From a virus, in the IMG/VR virus record IMGVR_UViG_3300048916_000091, positions 1 through 30,724 of that record: a stretch of 30,724 nucleotides of DNA; one strand, 5' to 3'. Position 1 is the first letter of the stretch; each line of letters opens with the position of its first letter. Position numbers and translations under genes: made by a program. This document shows positions 1 through 8,075 of the stretch, piece after piece. The notes under the pieces are model-generated. The model worked only from the letters and a program-made list of their open reading frames with translations, was not told where the DNA came from and did no database searches.

Positions 1-1525
1 TACCGACATTCACTGCCTGATAGTCTACCTGTTTCATTAGCTGACTAAAAAATGGGTCAGGTATGTTTGAAATATGTATAGGGAAAAGCCTTATGTGAAT
101 GTCACCAGAAATGGGTACAGCTGCCGTAGTAATTGAGTATGTCTGAAACTCTTTGGTAGATCGAACTTCTATTTCAAAAGAAGCAGGTACTTCTGAGCTT
201 GCTATAAGCCACCGATCATCACCATCTATTCCCTGGTAGCCATACGTCTGGCTATCTCCCACTATTCTAATGTCATTCAAAAGTGTAACAACTTTATCAG
301 AAGGGAATCCAGGTAAGCTTTTGTAGTCCTGATATTTAAAACGGATTGAAAACTTAATTCTTTCACCCTTTTTCACTTTACGGAATGCCACCGCCTCCAT
401 TCCCTGAACGCTTTTTGCCTGCAACGCATCCCACCAGTTAGACATGCGAATAACGAAAGGGTTGCTACGCCTTGTGCTGCCACCTCTTGCAATAGTTGTT
501 CTAAAATCTGTTCCGTTAGGGTGCGCTGAATAAATATTAAAGCTCCAATTTGGAAATGTATTGGTAAGACTATCGTAGTCAATGAAATTGCTGTTTTTAA
601 GCAGAGAAATAATATCCGCGTATGCGAACTGAATACTTACCTCCTTATTGGCCCGTTCACTTGTAATAGTTTCAGAGTTGTTTAGCAAAAAAGTTCCGCC
701 ATCGTTGAATGACTTTGTATTTACCTCTTCTGTTATTGGAGAATATGTAACTCCTTCTAATCCGTCTTTGTAGTGTATACGGATTGAGTCATTAACCAAA
801 GCAATAGGCGATCTAAAGTTTATAAAACCATTACTGTAGAAGGCATACATACCCATAGACACCATAATCCGGCCGATAACCTGATCGCACTTGATAGGTC
901 TGGCATTTGAATCTAAAAACACATCTGCCCATATTCCGGCCTGATAAAGTATATGTCCATTTACGTTCGAGTCTGAAATGTCAGCTCCATAATAACTTAT
1001 TACATGTTCTATCTTGTATTTCCAATAAGTATCATCTACAAGTGACGCACGTACCGAATCAAACAAGGCATCCAATAGCCTGATTTGATCCTGTATAAGG
1101 TTGCCGTCCGCATTTTGAAAGTAATTACCCTTTGTCTGACTAAACAGATCTACAGCTGTCAACGTTAGATAATAGCCATCAAGCTGCAGTTTCTTTTGCC
1201 GTTCGTCTGGTATTAACCACCCCTCCCATTTAAAAGAAACAGAAGGGCATTCTATTAGTACAAAAAAGGTCTTGTCTGTGATTGCTTCGGTGTCTGCGAA
1301 TATTTGCTGGTCGGTAGATCTAATGAATATTTGAAGAATAGCTTTAGACTTCCGTACGGTATCGAAAATGTTATCTTCATCACCATCATATCGAATCTTT
1401 AGCGGAGATGGGCCGCCTTGAAGCTCCATCAGAGCGCCAGAATAATTATCTAGCAGTAAGGTTACTATCCAAGTGGCTCCCCGCTGGTCATTAAACATCA
1501 TTCTATATCGTGGTACGAATGCCAT
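1..1525 (-). CDS. Phage tail protein, partial (runs off left edge)
   Basis: The minus-strand frame starting at the ATG at 1525-1523 stays open to the left edge, giving at least 508 residues (N-terminus MAFVPRYRMMFNDQRGATW). The start codon shares its A with the TAA of the tape-measure gene, a TAATG junction seen repeatedly in this operon. A large gene directly after the tape measure in a siphovirus is usually a distal-tail, tail-tip or baseplate protein. The sequence is mixed beta-like, rich in Tyr and Asp, with no signal peptide or membrane span. I do not recognise a specific family, so the role comes from position only. The stop codon and any C-terminal receptor-binding domain lie outside the window. 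Confidence 0.75.
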   Translation of the reverse strand, partial: MAFVPRYRMMFNDQRGATWIVTLLLDNYSGALMELQGGPSPLKIRYDGDEDNIFDTVRKSKAILQIFIRSTDQQIFADTEAITDKTFFVLIECPSVSFKWEGWLIPDERQKKLQLDGYYLTLTAVDLFSQTKGNYFQNADGNLIQDQIRLLDALFDSVRASLVDDTYWKYKIEHVISYYGADISDSNVNGHILYQAGIWADVFLDSNARPIKCDQVIGRIMVSMGMYAFYSNGFINFRSPIALVNDSIRIHYKDGLEGVTYSPITEEVNTKSFNDGGTFLLNNSETITSERANKEVSIQFAYADIISLLKNSNFIDYDSLTNTFPNWSFNIYSAHPNGTDFRTTIARGGSTRRSNPFVIRMSNWWDALQAKSVQGMEAVAFRKVKKGERIKFSIRFKYQDYKSLPGFPSDKVVTLLNDIRIVGDSQTYGYQGIDGDDRWLIASSEVPASFEIEVRSTKEFQTYSITTAAVPISGDIHIRLFPIHISNIPDPFFSQLMKQVDYQAVNVG

Positions 1526-3804
1526 TATCTGCCAAGGAATTTATTTGCTTGATTTATTACGTAGACTAAGTCGGTTCCTCTGATTACAAACTCGCCGGTA
1601 ACATCGACTGATCCATTTCCGGAATTACCCATTAAACTCTGAAGCTTATTCAATGGAGCTATTACTTCCGGATTATTTTTAGCGCCCCCATATTCACCAA
1701 CCATAGCCAGTGTCGGACCTGAAACAATTGCCCCATTAGCAAACTTTGGTATGCCAGACAAAAGAGAAAATAAACCCTGAAAACCGCTAACGGCGGCTCC
1801 GGTGGATGACAACAGGCTAAATCCAGGGATCAAAGACAATATTGCCGCTGTAGCAGCAGCAGCTGCCGCTGTAGCAACTAATCTCGTGATTATACTTTTT
1901 AGAGCATTTCCAAACGCAGCCAATGCGTTACCGCTTCCGCTGGTAAGTGCATCAAAGAAAGACTCTATTGGAGTTGTAAGGATATTGCTTATTGACGTGC
2001 CTACATATTCAAAATACTTGATCTTTTCGTTAATGGCCGCTTGCAGTTGTGCATTGTCCATTTCAAACGTAACCGGTATTTTAAGACGATTAGCTGTACT
2101 GAATAAGTTCCCACGATTAACTTGTTCCTGAACATGTTCAGCAGCCTTTTTATCCAATTCGGGAGTTACCTTAACCTTTAACCCTTCAGTGCTAGGGGTA
2201 GAAATTCTAGTAGCATCCTCAATAGCCTGTTGTAATTCAACAGCTAACTTTCTCGTATTTAACTGACGAACATCGCCTATTAATTTAGTAACAAGCTGAT
2301 CTTGCGGGGAGACATCTAGTTTTATAAGCTTATCTACCGTGGATAAAATAGCCTTTATTTCTTCATCGACCTTTTCCAGCGGCCCTGTTATTGGATTGTT
2401 TGCAATAGTCTCTCGCTCATTACCTAAATCCTTCAAAGCCGCTTTTATCCGTTCAATTCGTAATTCTTCTGGGCTTTTTTTGTTGTCCTTAGGCGGCGGT
2501 TTGAAAAACCCATCTCCTGCAGCCTTTGCGCTTTCTCGCGCATCATTTAGAAACCCAAGTTGTTCTTTCCTTGCTTCATCCAAAGCTTTGCCTACATTAT
2601 CCAGAGACTTCTTAGCTGCATTCGCGTTGGTGGCCGCATTTTGAAGAACAGCGGCGGTGCTTTCCTTTGCTGCTAAGGCAGCACTTGAATTTACCCTTTT
2701 GTAGGTCTTGTCAAGATTTTCAGCTGCAGCATTCGATTGCTTTAATGCCTCTCGCTGTTTCAATTGTAAATCATAAACCCTTTCTGATGCTTCGGCAAAC
2801 TTCTTTTCTGCTGCCTGGGCTGCTGCTCTATTCAGCAGAGCCTGCGTTACCTCATTAATATTCTTAGTCAGGTCAGCATTAAGGGCACTCTCAGTAGTAA
2901 GATTGCCAAAGTAACTTGGATAGGCTTTCTGCAAGTCTTCAACGGCCCTTTTGCGTGTTGCATAGGTTGCCGTAGCATCTTGTGCTATAGTGGTCAATAC
3001 GTTCAACCTAGCTATTTCCGTTTGCGCACTCCTGCGCTCGCTTGTATCTATATCGTCAAGTTTCTCCCGGTATTTCTTGAGTGCCTCGGTAGAGTCATCT
3101 ACTGCTTTTTTATTGCCTCCAAAAAGACGTGTCCAGGCGCTTAGCCCGAAGGTTGCGATAGAAAGGCCAGCAGAGACAGCAGAGAAGGCTAATATAAGGC
3201 CTCCGGGGCCTGTTAGTGACTTTAATAATATGGAGCCTATGGATTGTCCAGACTCTTTTGCCGCAGCAGATACAGCGCGGAAAGCGGTTGGTAGTACTTC
3301 CAGGTTATTCGCTATGCCGCCCGGTCCGAAGGGAAGATCTGAAATAACACGTCCAACACTTTGCAGTGCAAATCCGGCCTCTTTGCTACCAGCGGTAAGT
3401 TTACCTACATTGTTGACAAACATTTTTGTCCCTGCCGCAGCTTCGGCAGTAGAGTCCTTTACCTTTTTAGCAAGCGTATCTAACGCTGTGCCGGTTTGCA
3501 GGGCTTCTTTCTGAGTGCTTTCTAATGCAGGATTGAGTTTTGAATCAATAGTATTGGCAGATGCAGCTACATCTTTCTCTATGGTCTCCAGCGATGCCGA
3601 CATACCGGTTATGCTGCCTGCTGATGCTGTTGCAGATTCGGATATTTTACCCGTAGCGTTATTGAAAGTAGCCGCAACAGAAGAAAGCGACGCATCAACG
3701 CCACCGAATATCTTTGCAACAGTGTTGGCGAAGTTTTGCAGTGCCGATTCAGCCGGAGCCACATTGGCATCTAACGTTATGCTAAGTCCTGCTACTTCGG
3801 CCAT
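1525..3804 (-). CDS. Tail tape measure protein
   Basis: This 759-residue protein sets tail length and probably helps DNA entry. Residues 1-150 are Ala/Ser/Thr-rich with heptad-like helices. A hydrophobic stretch follows near 190-230 (LILAFSAVSAGLSIATFGL), then long charged helices around 230-600, and an Ala-rich hydrophobic region near 640-720. The C-terminal segment ending GPTLAMVGEYGGAKNNPEV is typical of tape measures. At about 0.15 nm per residue the tail would be near 110 nm, an estimate. The gene overlaps the upstream chaperone ORF by 23 nt and abuts the next tail gene with a TAATG junction. Its position right after a frameshifted chaperone pair is the standard siphovirus order. Confidence 0.93.
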   Translation of the reverse strand: MAEVAGLSITLDANVAPAESALQNFANTVAKIFGGVDASLSSVAATFNNATGKISESATASAGSITGMSASLETIEKDVAASANTIDSKLNPALESTQKEALQTGTALDTLAKKVKDSTAEAAAGTKMFVNNVGKLTAGSKEAGFALQSVGRVISDLPFGPGGIANNLEVLPTAFRAVSAAAKESGQSIGSILLKSLTGPGGLILAFSAVSAGLSIATFGLSAWTRLFGGNKKAVDDSTEALKKYREKLDDIDTSERRSAQTEIARLNVLTTIAQDATATYATRKRAVEDLQKAYPSYFGNLTTESALNADLTKNINEVTQALLNRAAAQAAEKKFAEASERVYDLQLKQREALKQSNAAAENLDKTYKRVNSSAALAAKESTAAVLQNAATNANAAKKSLDNVGKALDEARKEQLGFLNDARESAKAAGDGFFKPPPKDNKKSPEELRIERIKAALKDLGNERETIANNPITGPLEKVDEEIKAILSTVDKLIKLDVSPQDQLVTKLIGDVRQLNTRKLAVELQQAIEDATRISTPSTEGLKVKVTPELDKKAAEHVQEQVNRGNLFSTANRLKIPVTFEMDNAQLQAAINEKIKYFEYVGTSISNILTTPIESFFDALTSGSGNALAAFGNALKSIITRLVATAAAAAATAAILSLIPGFSLLSSTGAAVSGFQGLFSLLSGIPKFANGAIVSGPTLAMVGEYGGAKNNPEVIAPLNKLQSLMGNSGNGSVDVTGEFVIRGTDLVYVINQANKFLGR

Positions 3805-4054
3805 TATAAATGTCTTTTATCTTCTTAATGTTTTCCCTTACCAGGGCTATTTTTGCCTCATCTGCCCCTTTAGTATCATCCTCCAATGGCATGAACCGTT
3901 GTAAGGAATCCTTGCCTCCCATGACCCGGTAAATGGTAAATGCGACGGTTCGCGTGTGATGCCACTGATTTAATTGCCGCTTACCATAGCCTTCGCACTT
4001 GCGCGTATAATCCGCTAAGGTTAGGTGCCAGAAAGCCTGCGGGTCCAGGTCCAT
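3782..4054 (-). CDS. Tail assembly chaperone, downstream (gpT-like) part reached by -1 frameshift
   Basis: Read from its own ATG this is 90 residues (MDLDPQAFWHLTLADYTRKC). The frame is open further upstream. After a -1 slip on the A9 run at 4113-4105, the ribosome would read 17 more codons (SDKEITWGEIELFAIGE) and continue straight into this ATG. The extended sequence TWGEIELFAIGEMDLDPQAFW looks like one continuous domain, so the functional product is probably a gpG-gpT fusion of about 217 residues. In lambda-like phages the G and GT proteins chaperone the tape measure during tail assembly. The 3' end overlaps the tape-measure start by 23 nt. Independent initiation at 4054 is possible but less likely. 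Confidence 0.8.
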   Translation of the reverse strand: MDLDPQAFWHLTLADYTRKCEGYGKRQLNQWHHTRTVAFTIYRVMGGKDSLQRFMPLEDDTKGADEAKIALVRENIKKIKDIYNGRSSRT

Positions 4055-4074
4055 TTCACCAATTGCGAATAGCT

Positions 4075-4434
4075 CTATTTCGCCCCAGGTGATTTCCTTG
4101 TCACTTTTTTTTTCTCTTTCAGGCCGGTAACCTCTATGGAGGCATTAAGTTCTTCCGCCATCTTTTGCGCTAAGGCTTCAAGTCCACCCGACTCATCAAT
4201 CCAATCGCATATTTCCAGATCAGTGAATTGCCTTTCTTCTCCTTTCTTCACATAGTCGTATTCGGCAGCAGCACGCAGCAAGTTGATCACCGAGTCAAGG
4301 CTTAGCTTCTGAAGGCGGGTAAACATTTCGGTAAACTCGCAGCCTTCCAGAGCGCAGAAACGCTTTAATGACCATGTACATAAGCGTAGGGGAATTTGAA
4401 CATCTGCAGCAGTGATAGTAAATTGTCCGTTCAT
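4075..4434 (-). CDS. Tail assembly chaperone, upstream (gpG-like) part
   Basis: A 119-residue, mostly helical acidic protein that ends in a Lys-rich tail (KEKKKVTRKSPGAK). It lies between the tail tube gene and the tape measure, where siphoviruses encode the tape-measure chaperone. The first 110 residues would be shared with the longer frameshift product. Residues 15-60 (LRLCTWSLKRFCALEGCEF) look like the helical core of this chaperone class in Bacteroidetes phages. The assignment rests mainly on synteny and the A9 slippery site in its last codons. It is spaced 1 nt from the tail tube stop. Confidence 0.82.
   Translation of the reverse strand: MNGQFTITAADVQIPLRLCTWSLKRFCALEGCEFTEMFTRLQKLSLDSVINLLRAAAEYDYVKKGEERQFTDLEICDWIDESGGLEALAQKMAEELNASIEVTGLKEKKKVTRKSPGAK
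4105..4113 (-). other. Slippery A9 run, programmed -1 frameshift site
   Basis: On the minus strand nine consecutive A residues read as AAA AAA AAA GTG at codons 108-110 of the upstream chaperone. Slipping back one base enters the frame of the downstream ORF, which lies exactly in the -1 register. Upstream termination would otherwise come 10 codons later. The site sits in the right place for the conserved G/GT frameshift of long-tailed phages. No pseudoknot was worked out. Confidence 0.75.
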
Positions 4435-4435
4435 A

Positions 4436-4873
4436 TTATGCGGTTACTGTTTTCGTTAAACCATCCGCGTTTACCTGAATAGCACCAGTAAAGGTGGAAT
4501 TGGTGTTCACGCTGTCTGCTTCACCATAGGCTGTAAGAAAGCCACGGCCAGAATAAACGATATCGCCTGTGACTGGCGTGATGGGCCCGTACTTGAAATT
4601 GAATGACGCACCAGTACTTGCCAAATCGAATAAGGCACTAGCGCTTACCTTGTCATCGTCAGGATCTAACACCAAAACGCCAGATAAGGCCAGCGTTGTA
4701 GATATAGTGCCCGCCTCATTGATCGTACCGCATTTTGTTTCGGTCGTAATGTTGTTAATGGCCAGGTCAAAAGAGTTATCTGTCAAGCAGACAACAGCGT
4801 TGAATACTTCCGGAGTATCACCGTCACCAATGACGATAACCCGTGAGTTTGCGGATGCGTAATGTTCTGCCAT
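4436..4873 (-). CDS. Major tail (tube) protein
   Basis: A 145-residue, beta-rich protein with small polar residues, a run of Asp (DPDDDKVSAS) and a C-terminal segment TFTGAIQVNADGLTKTVTA. Length, composition and position between the tail terminator candidate and the chaperones fit the tail tube subunit that polymerises around the tape measure. There is no signal peptide. The start MAEHYASANSRVIVIGDGDT follows the upstream stop by 2 nt. The call is supported by synteny and general fold features rather than by a catalytic motif. Confidence 0.85.
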   Translation of the reverse strand: MAEHYASANSRVIVIGDGDTPEVFNAVVCLTDNSFDLAINNITTETKCGTINEAGTISTTLALSGVLVLDPDDDKVSASALFDLASTGASFNFKYGPITPVTGDIVYSGRGFLTAYGEADSVNTNSTFTGAIQVNADGLTKTVTA

Positions 4874-4875
4874 GA

Positions 4876-5316
4876 TTATACTATTTGAGTAGTTTTATGT
4901 TGAAATGTTATTATACGTTGTATAACTCTCATCATTCCATCATCAAATGATTCGAGCGTTATGTCATTAATCAATTCAGTGCTGACTACTTGGAAATTCT
5001 GACTCTCTATCTCGCTTCCCACGGTAGATGGATAAATCTTAGCCAATATCTGGGAAGCTATCATGTCGTTTGCTTGTCCACTATTGTCACCAAGTTCTTT
5101 ACTGATGATTGATAATTGAATAGAGCTATCTGTATTGAAGGATTGCTTTGTGTTTGTACCTGTTACCTGCTGATTGCTCACCAAAACGTAATACTGTGGC
5201 GTTTCACCAACCGACACCCACTGATTATATACTTTGACGGAAATGCCCTTATAATTCAGACTACCATCAAGTAGAGATATGTAAGCCTTTCTGATATCAT
5301 AGCTTGTTTCCTTCAT
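4876..5316 (-). CDS. Tail terminator / tail completion candidate
   Basis: A 146-residue protein (N-terminus MKETSYDIRKAYISLLDGSL) with a helix-then-strands pattern, a central region about displayed values (QYYVLVSNQQ) and a C-terminal strand (MMRVIQRIITFQHKT). It lies between the HK97 gp10-like gene and the tail tube gene, where siphoviruses encode the tail terminator (gpU-like or DUF3168-like) that caps the tube and joins the head. It overlaps the gp10-like gene by 20 nt. I infer the role from gene order; no diagnostic residues are visible. Confidence 0.7.
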   Translation of the reverse strand: MKETSYDIRKAYISLLDGSLNYKGISVKVYNQWVSVGETPQYYVLVSNQQVTGTNTKQSFNTDSSIQLSIISKELGDNSGQANDMIASQILAKIYPSTVGSEIESQNFQVVSTELINDITLESFDDGMMRVIQRIITFQHKTTQIV

Positions 5317-5887
5317 CTTCGATAACGAACTTTATTCTATCCAAAAGATCTTTTGTTCCTTCTTTGAATGCAGGATATAAGAATGGGTGCGGCTTAATAC
5401 CCTTAGCCAATATGGATCTAGCAATTAAATACGCTACCTCCCGATCCTGATTCTCTTGCAGACTCTTCTTCCCTGTTCTTTTCCGAGTCTTTACGCTATA
5501 TGTGCCCGCCAATCCTTTCTTATGCACCCACGCTGTCAAAGACTTTATAAATTCATCCCAAGTGCCGCCCGACTTACCTTTGAATTGGGCCGCATATTGC
5601 GACCATTCTGCCGGTATGCTTACTTTGCTGCCGGTTCCAAACTCTATGTAGGGGGCATACTTAGGAAGTACATTCACCTTTCTTTTCAAATCAGTTCCTT
5701 CTGCACTTATCCCATTCTGCAATAGCCCATCATTAACCGGAGCTTTTTGCTTTGCAAGTGTGACAATATCTTCTGCTGCTTTATTAAGTTCATCTTCAAT
5801 ACCATCTTTCACACCTTGGCTGAAACTCTTTAGTTTACCTGACAGCTCATTTAAGCCCTCTATCTTGTATGAAAAAGAACTACCCAT
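5297..5887 (-). CDS. HK97 gp10-like head-tail/tail protein
   Basis: Starting at the ATG at 5887 gives 196 residues (MGSSFSYKIEGLNELSGKLK). A longer frame begins at 5923, but the 5887 start forms the TAATG junction with the preceding gene that this operon uses elsewhere, so I prefer it. The family signature is visible: an N-terminal helix (FSQGVKDGIEDELNKAAEDI), AKQKAPVNDGLLQNGI, then YAPYIEFGTGSK, and a C-terminal PHPFLYPAFKEG. HK97 gp10-type proteins act in tail completion or neck assembly. The insert rich in Lys/Arg near residues 120-150 (KTRKRTGKKS) is longer than in compact members. Confidence 0.88.
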   Translation of the reverse strand: MGSSFSYKIEGLNELSGKLKSFSQGVKDGIEDELNKAAEDIVTLAKQKAPVNDGLLQNGISAEGTDLKRKVNVLPKYAPYIEFGTGSKVSIPAEWSQYAAQFKGKSGGTWDEFIKSLTAWVHKKGLAGTYSVKTRKRTGKKSLQENQDREVAYLIARSILAKGIKPHPFLYPAFKEGTKDLLDRIKFVIEDEGNKL

Positions 5888-6864
5888 TATGCTGGTCCCG
5901 TATCGCCTGGTACATCGCGCCATTCAATCACATCCCACTGTCTGCCACGCAATACATTTAGTTTTTCGGTCGCCACATACTGCCTTTCGCCATTGATTGT
6001 CACGAGTATTTCGCAACGACCACCGGTTAAACCCGCAGCAATCAACACATCAACCATTTCAGTTAATTCCGCAGCAGGTATTTCTGTAGCCCCTACGCCA
6101 ACGGTTAAGAGCGTCGAAGGGTAAGTCGGAAACGTTGGCAACTTATCCGCAATCAGCATCTTCCGTAAGCCTATTGGTATATCGCCCGTAACTGCTGTAC
6201 ATATGCCATTACCATTTCTGCTCTGCAACACCAGTTCTGTGGGTGTATCGTTATGGTAAACCTTAATATCCCCCGAAGGGATGCTATAGGGCTTCAATGG
6301 GCTTACCCCATCAGGATATTGCCATATCCCCGTATCATCACCCCAGTCAATCACCGATCCGTTTAATGCTTCCCAGGTTATGCCCTGTGCGCCGAAAGAG
6401 GAATAGGAGAATTGATACATTTTTGTGTAGCCAGCTGGCACCTCTTCCAGTGCAGTCCCTTTCTCCCACTTGTAGCTTCCATCGGGGTTATAGTTTCCTC
6501 CACCACCCGATCCACCATCACCAGCGCCGCCGAGTGATTGCTCGTAAGCGGTGATCTCAATAAACCTTTTACGGCGTTCAGTCTTTTCGTTGTAACCATG
6601 CACTCCCAGGTTTTTTCCCTCGTATTCAATGATGTTGGTCGTATTGATATTCCTTTCAGAGGAATACCGAATCTTCATCACATACACATTGCCGAGGACT
6701 TGAATACCCTGCAACTGCTTCCAGGCAGAAGATTTCTGTTCAACATCAGCCCGCGTTTCAAAGACCACTATTTCGGCTCCATTGCTAGTGCCTCCGGCCT
6801 CGTCCCTCACACCGGGTAAGGTTGATTTGACCTTTATCGGTCGTTGCATTTTGCCGATACTCAT
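5887..6864 (-). CDS. Head-closure/head-tail adaptor with C-terminal fusion
   Basis: This 325-residue protein has two parts. Residues 1-110 resemble SPP1 gp16/HK97 gp7-type head-closure proteins: MQRPIKVKSTLPGVRDEAGG, an ETRADVEQKSSAWKQLQG segment, and a final RRKRFIEITAYE strand. A glycine-rich linker follows at 111-123 (LGGAGDGGSGGGG). Residues 124-325 form an extra domain with VIDWGDDTGIW and repeated short strands, ending in WDVIEWRDVPGD. Typical members are about 100-120 residues, so about 200 residues are additional. The DWGDD motif resembles PKD- or BspA-like surface repeats; that is inference. The gene overlaps its upstream neighbour by 4 nt. Confidence 0.78.
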   Translation of the reverse strand: MSIGKMQRPIKVKSTLPGVRDEAGGTSNGAEIVVFETRADVEQKSSAWKQLQGIQVLGNVYVMKIRYSSERNINTTNIIEYEGKNLGVHGYNEKTERRKRFIEITAYEQSLGGAGDGGSGGGGNYNPDGSYKWEKGTALEEVPAGYTKMYQFSYSSFGAQGITWEALNGSVIDWGDDTGIWQYPDGVSPLKPYSIPSGDIKVYHNDTPTELVLQSRNGNGICTAVTGDIPIGLRKMLIADKLPTFPTYPSTLLTVGVGATEIPAAELTEMVDVLIAAGLTGGRCEILVTINGERQYVATEKLNVLRGRQWDVIEWRDVPGDTGPA

Positions 6865-7400
6865 ATAAAAAACTCGTTAAAGACTCTTCGATATCTTACA
6901 CTTAACTGCTTTGCCTCTGGCGCTATCTGACCATATATCGCATCGGCTTCGTCGCCCTTATGCTCATACATGAATAGTACCTGCGCTTTGATAGCCATTT
7001 TTAAGGATGATGGCAGTTCTTCAGCAGCATAACCACCGGTATAAACAGCCTTTATGTAGTTCAGTGTAGGACATTCAACACTCACATACTGATCGCCAAT
7101 CACGTCAACACCTGTCAGGATATCTCCGGCCTTGTTTGTGTAAACAATAGCGCCGGTAATTGGCCCCATTGGCAGTTCTTGACCACCGCAGGAGTTATTT
7201 ACTAAAGCCGTGATTTGCCGGCTCACAAAAGACACATTGAGGTACTTTTCCAGTATATCCCTGGCTGCCTTTATCATATCTGTCAGCACATCGTCATCCT
7301 GGTCTGTGTCAATAATGCAGTACAGCTTCACTTCGTCCAGCGTAACCGGTTCAGTATCTACTGCTGCAGCTTGCACATCTATGACGCCGTTGTATGCCAT
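6861..7400 (-). CDS. Head-tail connector (HK97 gp6-like)
   Basis: A 179-residue protein with the layout of gp6-type connectors: PVTLDEVKLYCIIDTDQDDDVLTDMIKAARDILEKYLNVSF in the first 60 residues, then a beta region (GPITGAIVYTNKAGD), then YTGGYAAEELPSSLKMAIKAQVLFMYEHKGD. The pattern of an acidic helix pair followed by LPxxLKxAI is characteristic of this adaptor, which binds the portal ring and forms the neck. It starts with TAATG shared with the 67-aa gene upstream and overlaps the head-closure gene by 4 nt. Confidence 0.88.
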   Translation of the reverse strand: MAYNGVIDVQAAAVDTEPVTLDEVKLYCIIDTDQDDDVLTDMIKAARDILEKYLNVSFVSRQITALVNNSCGGQELPMGPITGAIVYTNKAGDILTGVDVIGDQYVSVECPTLNYIKAVYTGGYAAEELPSSLKMAIKAQVLFMYEHKGDEADAIYGQIAPEAKQLSVRYRRVFNEFFI

Positions 7401-7603
7401 TATTTTTCTGCCTTCTCTTTTGCTGGTTTGTGTTCTGCTTTTTCTTTAACCGGATTTTTCTCTGACTTTTCGCCTAAAGAAACAAAGCCCTTTTCCTCCA
7501 GCTCCAAAGCCCGGTCATCGGTCACCTCTATTTCAGAGTCAACCAAATGCCTTTTCTTATTCAGCCGGTCCGTGAAGTCTTTCAGTACAATAACTTTTGC
7601 CAT
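7400..7603 (-). CDS. Small hypothetical protein in head operon
   Basis: A 67-residue protein. Residues 1-45 (MAKVIVLKDFTDRLNKKRHL and the following VDSEIEV segment) look like a small beta domain. Residues 46-67 are a Lys/Glu/Pro-rich tail with near-repeats of PVKEKAE and PAKEKAE. Similar short proteins with an N-terminal beta strand and charged tail occur between capsid and connector genes in other phages. I infer only that it belongs to virion assembly. Its stop overlaps the next start. Confidence 0.7.
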   Translation of the reverse strand: MAKVIVLKDFTDRLNKKRHLVDSEIEVTDDRALELEEKGFVSLGEKSEKNPVKEKAEHKPAKEKAEK

Positions 7604-7613
7604 AACAATTGCT

Positions 7614-8018
7614 TTAATTGCCTCCCACTATCTTTCCTGCACCAGATGCAGAGGATGTACCCGAACCGGTCCATCGCACGCCATAATACAGGAACTTGGT
7701 ATTGGTAATACTCCACGCTTTGCCCTGGGCTGCTACGTCGGTCAACTTCAGAGTATCAGTAGATATGTTGTAATAGTTTACCCCATCAAGGCTGCCAACA
7801 GGTATTACGTTTCCTGCTACGGTGCCGGATATCTTTGTAACATCAAACGTGAAGGTTTGAATGCTGAAGCCGGGTAGCTGTTTACTCCACACCTTTACCG
7901 CAGTATTGGTTACGGTATCACGAGTGTTGCCGTAAGTCGAAGTGGTCAGGTTACTCTGCGCTTGTGCGGCGGCAATAACCAGGAAAGAAAGTAACAAACA
8001 GGTAATGAACCTTTTCAT
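7614..8018 (-). CDS. Signal-peptide protein within the head gene cluster
   Basis: A 134-residue protein with a clear N-terminal signal sequence: MKRFITCLLL, then a hydrophobic core to about residue 16, with probable cleavage after AAAQA near residue 20. The mature part is Thr/Ser/Gly-rich, beta-like, and ends SGTSSASGAGKIVGGN. It lies between the major capsid terminator and the 67-aa gene. Exported proteins are unexpected among head genes. It could be a decoration-like or adhesive protein, or cargo acquired by the late operon. No family is recognised with confidence. Confidence 0.78.
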   Translation of the reverse strand: MKRFITCLLLSFLVIAAAQAQSNLTTSTYGNTRDTVTNTAVKVWSKQLPGFSIQTFTFDVTKISGTVAGNVIPVGSLDGVNYYNISTDTLKLTDVAAQGKAWSITNTKFLYYGVRWTGSGTSSASGAGKIVGGN

Positions 8019-8048
8019 TGTAATGAGTTGAACGGTGAATTATATAAA

Positions 8049-8066
8049 CCCCGGCCGTAACCGGGG
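8049..8066 (-). terminator. Stem-loop after the major capsid gene
   Basis: A perfect 6-bp GC stem CCCCGG/CCGGGG encloses the loop CCGTAA. On the minus strand it is followed by TTTATATAATT and on the plus strand by CTGTTTT. It lies just downstream of the capsid stop, where a partial terminator would raise capsid mRNA relative to the genes further on. The U-tract is interrupted, so strength is uncertain. Confidence 0.6.
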
Positions 8067-8075
8067 CTGTTTTCG

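Noticed and set aside
2990-3514. 174-codon plus-strand ORF
   Set aside because: Antisense to the tape measure; the Ala/Ser/Pro-rich product is explained by the complementary coding sequence.
7215-7877. 220-codon plus-strand ORF
   Set aside because: It is antisense to three well-supported head genes and its translation lacks domains, with a Ser/Cys/Phe-rich composition typical of shadow frames.
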